Assembly (NCBI GenBank): GCA_003451645.1 | Contig: DMER01000009.1 | Location: forward strand, 4,981 to 15,329 | Length of the DNA stretch: 10,349 bases | Origin: Alphaproteobacteria bacterium | GTDB lineage: Bacteria > Pseudomonadota > Alphaproteobacteria > Micropepsales > Micropepsaceae | Direction of reading: 5' to 3' | Part shown: positions 5,690 to 10,349 of the stretch, in pieces | Position numbering within the stretch: the stretch's first letter is position 1 | How the letters are laid out: each line of letters opens with the position of its first letter | Notes under the pieces: model-generated | Told to the model about the DNA's origin: nothing | The model's input: only the letters and a program-made list of their open reading frames with translations | Database searches by the model: none | Program-made: the position numbers and the translations under genes

Positions 5690-7453
5690 TCAATGCTTGC
5701 CGCCTGCGCGGAATTTTTCCGGATAGACGATCGTGTCTTCGCTAGTCTGCAGGACAGGATCGAGCGGCAGCGTGACTGTAACACACGTGCCATCGCCGGG
5801 TGCGCTTTCAATCACCATGCTGCCGCCGTGCAGAGCCGCAAGCGCTTTGACCAACGATAACCCAAGCCCTGTGCCGCGATGAGGCGAATTCATGAGATCA
5901 ACATCCGCTTGCTCGAATGGCATGCCGATGCGCTCTAGGTCGGCCGGCGGAATGCCAACGCCCGTGTCGCGCACTTCCAGCACGAGGTCTTTGTCTGCCC
6001 TGCTTGCCTTCACACTCACCCGGCCTTGTGCGGGCGTGAACTTCACCGCATTTGACAAAAGGTTGAGCAGGATTTGCTTGACCGCCCGCCGGTCGGCTAT
6101 CGGATCGGGTAACTCACTGGCAACCTGTATGCGAACTGCCACACCCGCATCATCCGCCTGCAGACGAACCATCTCGACAGCTTCCTCTATAAGCGGGCGC
6201 AGCCGGATCTGATCAAGATTGAGTTTGAACTTTCCCGCCTCGATCTTTGACATGTCCAAAAGGTCAGAGATCATATCGAGAAGGTGCTGACCGCTGGTGT
6301 GTATGTGCCCGGCATATTCCTTGTAGCGAGGATTGCCCGAAGACCCAAACACCTCATTCCGGATGATGTCCGAAAAACCAATGATCGCATTGAGCGGCGT
6401 GCGCAACTCATGGCTCATGCTGGCCAGGAAGCGGGATTTCGAGCGAGAGACTTCCTCAGCCCTGTTCCGCGCCTCCACGAGGCTGGTCAGCTGTTCCCGC
6501 AACCGTGTGGCATCACGCATGACGACTGCAAGGCTTTCATCGGAGGCTCCGCGTATGGCCGCATCCATCCAGACAAAGCTCCCATCCTTCCGGCGGACGC
6601 GCAGCTGGCAGGCTTGCGCAGTGCCCTCCTGATGCGCATGGCCCAAGGTCTGCTGAAGGCCCTGAATATCTGCAATGTGGACCCAAAATGCTGGTGCAAG
6701 CCCCACCATGTCTTCCGGTGTGAACCCCAGGATCCGCTTTGCTGATGCTGAGACATAGCCTATCTCGCCCTCAGGGCTAAGCACCAGAATGAGTGCCGGC
6801 AGCTCCTCCGCCAACACATCGGGGCTCTCCGCCCCTGCACGCGACACAGGTGATTCAGCGGAGCGGTGGGCCAAGAGTTCTCTCAGCGCCAAAGCTGCGG
6901 CGGCGAGCGAGGACACAATCGCGAGCAGCGCCGTGATCTCGGACCACTGCGCAGGGACCGCACTCTGCGGGACCGCCCCCGCTGCTGTCAGCATTGCCAG
7001 GACCGCAATTGCGAGGCCAGACGCAACAGCGGCCGCAATCACTGTGCCCTTAGCGCGAGTTGCACAGGCCTCCAAAGGCCCGATCAAGAACCACGCCAAG
7101 AATGGGGAGGCCAAACCGCCGCTGATGAAGCAAAACGCTGCAGCAAGAACCGGTGTTGTTAGAATAGAGACGGCGCGCGCTTGCGTCAGTCCGCCCAGCA
7201 CCCAAGGCATAACGGTCAACAATGTGGTGCCGACGGAAATCCCAATGGCAAGCGTGGCCAGGCCATGCGCCTCGGGCCATAATTGGTGCGCAAGGTATAG
7301 GACAGCGATCGCGCCTAAACCCGCCGCCCCATGAGCCAGTGCGAAGCCCAACTCAGGCGGCGCGACACCTGCATCACGCCGCGAGCGCTCCCGGACGGAG
7401 CTCTCGATGGATAGCGCGGCACTGCTTTCGGGCTTAGAACGGCCATCGACCAT
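5690..7453 (-). CDS. Membrane PAS sensor histidine kinase, PleC/DivJ type
   Basis: This is an inner-membrane sensor kinase of 587 residues. The N-terminus is cytosolic, and about 37-190 holds five or six hydrophobic helices. A PAS domain follows at about 212-318 (SASAKRILGFTPEDMVG), then a short coiled linker. The HisKA domain has SHELRTP with phospho-acceptor His348, followed by LLDMISDLLDMSKIEAGK. In HATPase_c the N box is NLLSNAVKF (464-472) and the glycine boxes are DTGVGIP (496-502) and GTGLGLS (527-533). The HisKA and linker sequence and the six-helix-plus-PAS layout are those of the DivJ/PleC kinases, which act on DivK/PleD in cell-cycle control; DivJ is the closest by memory, but orthology is not shown. 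The frame is open to 7591, but ATG 7453 has AGGAGAG at ideal spacing. No receiver domain or response regulator is adjacent. Its stop lies 4 nt from that of the convergent GT2-PilZ gene. Confidence 0.9.
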   Translation of the reverse strand: MVDGRSKPESSAALSIESSVRERSRRDAGVAPPELGFALAHGAAGLGAIAVLYLAHQLWPEAHGLATLAIGISVGTTLLTVMPWVLGGLTQARAVSILTTPVLAAAFCFISGGLASPFLAWFLIGPLEACATRAKGTVIAAAVASGLAIAVLAMLTAAGAVPQSAVPAQWSEITALLAIVSSLAAAALALRELLAHRSAESPVSRAGAESPDVLAEELPALILVLSPEGEIGYVSASAKRILGFTPEDMVGLAPAFWVHIADIQGLQQTLGHAHQEGTAQACQLRVRRKDGSFVWMDAAIRGASDESLAVVMRDATRLREQLTSLVEARNRAEEVSRSKSRFLASMSHELRTPLNAIIGFSDIIRNEVFGSSGNPRYKEYAGHIHTSGQHLLDMISDLLDMSKIEAGKFKLNLDQIRLRPLIEEAVEMVRLQADDAGVAVRIQVASELPDPIADRRAVKQILLNLLSNAVKFTPAQGRVSVKASRADKDLVLEVRDTGVGIPPADLERIGMPFEQADVDLMNSPHRGTGLGLSLVKALAALHGGSMVIESAPGDGTCVTVTLPLDPVLQTSEDTIVYPEKFRAGGKH

Positions 7454-7812
7454 GAAGCTCTCCTCGTGAAAACACGCGTCGTTGCGACTCGGATAGTAAA
7501 CGCGAAGCCATGCTTGGCCGAGAGTGTTAACGAAATCTGAATCTTCGTTAACGCCTGTTAGGGATTTGCGGGGCCAGGCGCTGCGTCTCACGCAAGTTTC
7601 TGGGGATAATGGGCCGCAACCACCCCGTTGGAGAATTTATCAATGCTCAAATCTTAAATTTGGCGTGTCGAATCCACGTCGTTTGGCGCAGACCGACCGC
7701 AGCAGGATGTGCGCAATTTTAAGGGTTGGTTTCACTGGCGGACAATCTGAGAGGGGTATCTTTTCACCTGCGCGCAGAAGGGCGCACGCCAAGTCGCGCG
7801 AAGGAGCGAGTG
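7454..7812. other. 359-nt intergenic region between divergent kinase and DUF5330-like genes
   Basis: No supported gene lies here. It should hold the promoters of both flanking genes. On the kinase side are a GANTC site (GACTC, 7486-7490) and the paired GTTAAC element at 7526-7552. On the other side are a GANTC site (GAATC, 7670-7674), an AT-rich patch (about 7632-7662) and a CTGCGCGCAG palindrome (7768-7777). I could not settle exact -35/-10 elements for either gene. Confidence 0.6.
7526..7552. promoter_or_regulatory. Paired GTTAAC inverted repeat with central GANTC, upstream of the sensor kinase
   Basis: Arms GTTAACGAA (7526-7534) and TTCGTTAAC (7544-7552) form a perfect 9-bp inverted repeat around a 9-nt centre that contains GAATC (7539-7543), a CcrM-type methylation site. 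The two GTTAAC cores start 21 bp apart, about two helical turns, so a protein could bind both on one face of the DNA. TTAAC is the half-site of the alphaproteobacterial cell-cycle regulator CtrA (TTAA-N7-TTAAC). Here TTAA at 7527-7530 is followed after 7 nt by TGAA, one mismatch from the full site. The element lies 73-99 nt upstream of the kinase start codon. Binding by CtrA or another regulator is inference. Confidence 0.4.
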
Positions 7813-8151
7813 ATGGGGTTCCTGTTTCGGCTGATGTTTTGGGTGGGAGTGGCTGTTGCCATCATGCCGCCAGAAGACCGTCCAGGGGCTGATGGTGCGA
7901 TCGCCAGCGAAGCCGGCCTGGAAGAGAGGCTACGCATGGCAGTCTTTTCCGTTTGGGCACTCGCCGCCGATGTGTCCGAGACCTGTGTCCGCAACCCTGA
8001 CCTTTGCGCTGCAACGCAGAACCTTGCCACGACAACTATGCAAACCACACAGGACCTTGTCATGGAAATCCGCGACAATGTCACTGGCAAGAGCGCACCA
8101 CAGCCACCCGAAGAAGGCCGTGTGGGCAAATTTCAAGGCCGTGCAGATTAA
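7813..8151 (+). CDS. DUF5330-like membrane-anchored protein
   Basis: This 112-residue protein begins with an uncleaved membrane anchor or signal sequence (FLFRLMFWVGVAVAIM, 3-18) followed by a polar region and a Cys pair, C58 and C65, in CVRNPDLC. Thr/Gln-rich helices and a disordered Pro-rich tail come next. An N-terminal FWxG-type hydrophobic segment ending in a proline, plus a CxxxPDxC motif, fits the alphaproteobacterial DUF5330 family as I remember it; the function is unknown. The Cys pair probably faces the periplasm, where it could form a disulfide. ATG 7813 is preferred because AAGGAG (7801-7806) lies 6 nt upstream; the frame is open further upstream without a good start. The GNAT gene starts 121 nt downstream, so it may or may not share the transcript. 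Confidence 0.7.
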   Translation: MGFLFRLMFWVGVAVAIMPPEDRPGADGAIASEAGLEERLRMAVFSVWALAADVSETCVRNPDLCAATQNLATTTMQTTQDLVMEIRDNVTGKSAPQPPEEGRVGKFQGRAD

Positions 8152-8236
8152 ATCCTCGTATGGTGACAGGCAGGTGCGAACACGCCTATGGTCGCGGCCC
8201 AAAGCCGCCGGGGCCGGACATCACCCACCGCCCGGC

Positions 8237-8261
8237 GACTCAGACATTTTGACTTTGATTC
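8237..8261. promoter_or_regulatory. Two GANTC sites just upstream of the GNAT gene
   Basis: GACTC (8237-8241) and GATTC (8257-8261) lie 20 bp apart in the 121-nt gap before the GTG start at 8273, the second directly before the GGAGG ribosome binding site. They may mark a promoter in this gap, but no clear -35/-10 pair was identified. A loose CGGCCC/GGGCCG inverted repeat (8195-8216) lies in the same gap without a T-run. Confidence 0.3.
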
Positions 8262-8272
8262 TGGAGGCACAC

Positions 8273-8797
8273 GTGTCCGATACCGCCCGCTCATCGTCCG
8301 CCAGGGTTATCCAACCCAGCGTGACGGTCCGCAGCGCCGAACCCCCTGATGCTGAAACCATACTACTTATGATCAAGGCGTTGGCCGCCTCTCAGGGCGT
8401 CGGCAACCGCGTCCACGCCACTCTTGACCATATCCGCCGGGATTTCTTTGGACATGGCAAGCGCATCGATGCGCTGATCGGCGAGCGCGGCGGCGTGCCT
8501 GCTGGCCTTGCTTTGTTCCAGGAAATCTACACGACCTGGGATGCCGAGCCCGCCTTGATGGTCAATGATCTATTTGTAGACGAGGCTGCGCGCGGTCTCG
8601 GCGTCGGTCTGGCGCTGATGCAAGCCATCGCGCGGACCGCAAAAACGCGCGGCTGCGCCAGCGTGCAGCTAAATGTCATCCACGCAAACCGCAACGCAAC
8701 ATTCTTCGATCAGTTGGGCTTTGTGCATCAGGAGGATTTGCTGTCCTACCGGCTCGACGCCAATGGGCTGTTCAAAATGCTGGAGATGGCAGGTTGA
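8273..8797 (+). CDS. GNAT N-acetyltransferase, diamine acetyltransferase-like
   Basis: This 174-residue protein belongs to the GNAT superfamily, which transfers the acetyl group of acetyl-CoA to an amine. Motif A is clear: DLFVDEAARGLGVGLALM (99-116), with the R-x-x-G-x-G pyrophosphate loop at 107-112. Motif B follows (VIHANRNATFFDQLGF, 135-150). The stretch YTTWDAEPALMVNDLFV (86-102) resembles the spermidine/diamine acetyltransferase (SSAT) branch, so a polyamine or related small amine is a possible substrate, though this is not certain. GTG 8273 is chosen because GGAGG (8263-8267) sits at good spacing and the GNAT domain starts about 17 residues later; the frame is open much further upstream but overlaps the DUF5330-like gene. 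The stop overlaps the TTG start of the MaoC-like gene (TTGA), indicating translational coupling. Confidence 0.85.
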   Translation: MSDTARSSSARVIQPSVTVRSAEPPDAETILLMIKALAASQGVGNRVHATLDHIRRDFFGHGKRIDALIGERGGVPAGLALFQEIYTTWDAEPALMVNDLFVDEAARGLGVGLALMQAIARTAKTRGCASVQLNVIHANRNATFFDQLGFVHQEDLLSYRLDANGLFKMLEMAG

Positions 8798-9279
8798 ACG
8801 ACTTTCAGCCGCGAGCGCATCAACTCTTGCCCTTGAGAGGCTTTGACCGGCTGACTGTGGGCGAGACTTTCGCGATCCCATCGCGGACCATAACAGAGGC
8901 AAACTTCCTCGCCTTTCAAAGCGTCTCACTCGATAATCATCCGATCCACTACGATGTGGAGTATTGCCGCCGGACCGGGCGCAAAGGCTTGCTAGCCCAT
9001 GGCCTACAGGTTTTGAGTTTCTCGGCTGCCGGCGCAGGCTTGTTTCCGCATGTGATCGGGGACGCGCTCATTGGCTTCATTGAGGTTAGTGCAAAGTTTC
9101 TCGCCCCCGTCTACGCCGGCGATACCTTGTATCCGCGATTGACCATTACGGAGTTGGTCCGGCAGACCACCACTGGGATCGTGCGTATGCGCGCCTCGAT
9201 CCACAATCAGGACGGCGTACTTGTTCTGGACGGAACGCATGCCTACCTTTTGCGCCTAGATGGTCCCCATGCCCCCTAA
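8794..9279 (+). CDS. MaoC-like hotdog dehydratase / (R)-specific enoyl-CoA hydratase family
   Basis: This 161-residue protein is a single-hotdog MaoC-domain protein of the PhaJ type. The hydratase motif is present: SLDNHPIHYD (45-54) gives the catalytic pair Asp47 and His52 with the D-x4-H spacing of PhaJ. GLLAHG (65-70) and FLAPVYAGDTL (102-112) are typical of the family. It likely adds water to an enoyl-CoA or related thioester, but the substrate and pathway cannot be read from the sequence, and no PHA synthase or fatty-acid gene is nearby. The start appears to be TTG 8794, because no ATG or GTG precedes the conserved region; GGAGA (8782-8786) lies at a usable distance and the TTGA overlap couples it to the GNAT gene. 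Its 3' end overlaps the sufE start by up to 20 nt. Confidence 0.87.
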   Translation: MNDFQPRAHQLLPLRGFDRLTVGETFAIPSRTITEANFLAFQSVSLDNHPIHYDVEYCRRTGRKGLLAHGLQVLSFSAAGAGLFPHVIGDALIGFIEVSAKFLAPVYAGDTLYPRLTITELVRQTTTGIVRMRASIHNQDGVLVLDGTHAYLLRLDGPHAP

Positions 9280-9724
9280 TCCCGGCCTTGAACAAGCGCG
9301 ACGCGACTTTGGTCCCCGTGCAGCACAAATTATTGAGGACTTTGATCTTCTTGACGATTGGGAGGATCGCTACCGCTATGTGATTGAGCTGGCGCGCGAG
9401 CTTACGCCGCTGGCGACTGAAGAGAAAACCGAGGCCAACAAGGTTCGGGGATGCGCGTCACAGGTTTGGCTGAGCGCTCATCGTGAAAAGGTCGAGGGTG
9501 GCGTCCGGCTGACCTTCTCGGGAGACAGTGATGCATTGATCGTCAAGGGACTGGTTGCTGTCCTCATGCGCCTCTATTCCGGCGAAAGCCCTGAGACGAT
9601 TGCAAGCCGCGATGCGCAAGCACTTTTTGCCCGGCTTGGACTGGGCTCCCACCTCAGTCAGCAACGCTCGAATGGATTTTTCTCCATGGTCGCGCGCATT
9701 CAGGCTTTGGCGCGCGGCGCGTAA
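9260..9724 (+). CDS. sufE: SufE family cysteine desulfurase activator
   Basis: SufE accepts sulfur from the cysteine desulfurase SufS as a persulfide and passes it on for Fe-S cluster assembly. This 154-residue protein (usual length about 140) carries the family core: IIEDFDLLDDWEDRYRYVIE (24-43), then the sulfur-acceptor motif VRGCASQVWL with Cys65, and a GL..VLMRLYSG segment (about 99-109). Start ATG 9260 and the in-frame ATG 9269 are both possible; neither has a strong ribosome binding site, and both overlap the end of the MaoC-like gene, so translation is probably coupled. The sufBCDS genes are not adjacent, and stand-alone sufE copies are common in alphaproteobacteria. It ends 22 nt before the stop of the convergent DUF6456 gene. 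Confidence 0.95.
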   Translation: MVPMPPNPGLEQARRDFGPRAAQIIEDFDLLDDWEDRYRYVIELARELTPLATEEKTEANKVRGCASQVWLSAHREKVEGGVRLTFSGDSDALIVKGLVAVLMRLYSGESPETIASRDAQALFARLGLGSHLSQQRSNGFFSMVARIQALARGA

Positions 9725-9746
9725 TTTTTTGAGACACTGATCGGGA

Positions 9747-10349
9747 TCAGGCTTCTTGAGGCGCCCCCGACGCGGTTTCCCGCTCCAGACCATAATGGAT
9801 GGCGAGTTTTGCGAGCGCAAATTTCAGCAAGATTTTTGCTGAGCGCCGAGGCCAGCGGCGCTCAGATTCGGTCTCTTCCAGGCCTTGCAAGAAGCAACAC
9901 ACCGACATCAGAACGTCGCTTAAGCCCGGCCCCACGGCAACCATGGCGGCTCGCACTCGTGCCCTGGCCCCGAGTGCCAAGTCACTCAGCGCCTCCTGAC
10001 CATTGTGGTTTCGCCCCGACGCCAAAGGGTTGCTCCAATCGACGGTAAGGCGCGGCCCCATTTGTGCGAGTGTGAAGTCGGCGCGTAGTCTCTCGCCAGC
10101 CTCGAATTGTGCATCGGTTGGGCGATGAACATCTGAGGGTGCCGACCGCGCGCGCAGCCAAGCCAGGGGCGACTCCGCAGCATTGACGGTCGCATAGACT
10201 GGTGCACCGTCTTCAACTGCAACGATGCGAGTTTCAAGAACTTTGTTGCGCGCAAAGTCAGACTTCGAACTTAGACTTGCTAGCGCCGCCCTGCCCTGGC
10301 CCGTGAGCCGTACCGCAAGTCCGCCGTCATCGCTGACCGCTGGCGCAAC
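9747..10349 (-). CDS. DUF6456 family protein, possible HTH regulator (partial, 5' end beyond the window)
   Basis: The minus-strand frame ending at TGA 9747 stays open to the right edge of the window, giving at least 200 C-terminal residues; the true start lies beyond 10349. The C-terminal half fits the DUF6456 domain of alphaproteobacteria: AQFEAGERLRADFTLAQMGP, then VGPGLSDVLMSVCCFLQGLE, WPRRSAKILLKFALAKLAIH and the closing YGL. The visible N-terminal part (LAVRLTGQGRAALASL) looks like the wing end of a helix-turn-helix domain, so a DNA-binding role is possible but unproven. No membrane segment is seen. It converges on sufE with a 22-nt gap that contains a small CTGATC/GATCAG hairpin (9737-9750). 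Shorter apparent starts (e.g. ATG 10061) would cut into the conserved region. Confidence 0.85.
   Translation of the reverse strand, partial: VAPAVSDDGGLAVRLTGQGRAALASLSSKSDFARNKVLETRIVAVEDGAPVYATVNAAESPLAWLRARSAPSDVHRPTDAQFEAGERLRADFTLAQMGPRLTVDWSNPLASGRNHNGQEALSDLALGARARVRAAMVAVGPGLSDVLMSVCCFLQGLEETESERRWPRRSAKILLKFALAKLAIHYGLERETASGAPQEA

Noticed and set aside
7454..7591. 46-codon N-terminal extension of the sensor kinase to ATG 7591
   Set aside because: The extension crosses the GTTAAC/GANTC element and has no good ribosome binding site, whereas ATG 7453 has AGGAGAG at ideal spacing.
7601..7609. TGGGGATAA resembling a DnaA box
   Set aside because: One mismatch at a conserved position and no further boxes or AT-rich unwinding element nearby; not enough for an origin or DnaA target.
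7856..8272. Upstream extension of the GNAT frame
   Set aside because: It overlaps the DUF5330-like gene in another frame; GTG 8273 with GGAGG gives a normal-length GNAT protein.
9737..9750. CTGATC-GG-GATCAG hairpin after sufE as a terminator
   Set aside because: The T-run precedes the hairpin on the plus strand and no T-run follows on the minus strand; the 2-nt loop shortens the real stem. It also overlaps the DUF6456 stop.

Overview
The window looks like ordinary chromosomal DNA of an alphaproteobacterium. The GC content is high, and three families of unknown function that are largely or wholly alphaproteobacterial are present (DUF1491, DUF5330-like, DUF6456-like). There is also a PleC/DivJ-type sensor kinase, GANTC (CcrM-type) sites concentrated between genes, and a perfect GTTC-N7-GTTC LexA box, which is the alphaproteobacterial SOS operator. 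The order cannot be fixed from sequence alone; Caulobacterales/Hyphomonadaceae or a Rhizobiales relative both fit. I saw no mobile element, CRISPR array, tRNA or rRNA.

Layout. 1-344 holds no supported gene and leads into an HU-family nucleoid protein (369-674) with a strong intrinsic terminator. Next is a short intergenic unit with a LexA box (774-788) and a well-placed ribosome binding site in front of a 33-residue hydrophobic peptide gene (839-940). Its 3' end overlaps the convergent prfC gene (release factor 3, 919-2508, minus). A divergent promoter region (about 2517-2600) separates prfC from a two-gene unit: a small membrane protein rich in Cys/His near its N-terminus (2615-3004) and a ribbon-helix-helix protein (3008-3268). 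A DUF1491 gene (3295-3624, minus) converges on that unit.

The centre holds two large genes meeting tail to tail, 4 nt apart. One (3766-5685, plus) has the layout of a cellulose synthase catalytic subunit: membrane helices, GT2-like domain, membrane helices, C-terminal PilZ domain. Every catalytic motif of the GT domain is replaced, while the c-di-GMP-binding motifs of PilZ are intact. The other (5690-7453, minus) is a membrane PAS histidine kinase of the PleC/DivJ type. Its upstream region carries two GTTAAC palindromes 21 bp apart flanking a GANTC site, a candidate cell-cycle control element.

The right side holds a DUF5330-like membrane-anchored protein (7813-8151) and then a tightly overlapping gene set: a GNAT acetyltransferase resembling the diamine acetyltransferases (8273-8797), a MaoC-type hotdog hydratase (8794-9279) and SufE (9260-9724). 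A DUF6456 gene enters from the right edge on the minus strand (9747-10349, partial).

The most interesting items are the putative SOS-induced membrane peptide, analogous in size and control to the Caulobacter division inhibitor SidA, and the apparently catalytically dead GT2-PilZ protein, which may act as a c-di-GMP-responsive membrane scaffold rather than an enzyme.
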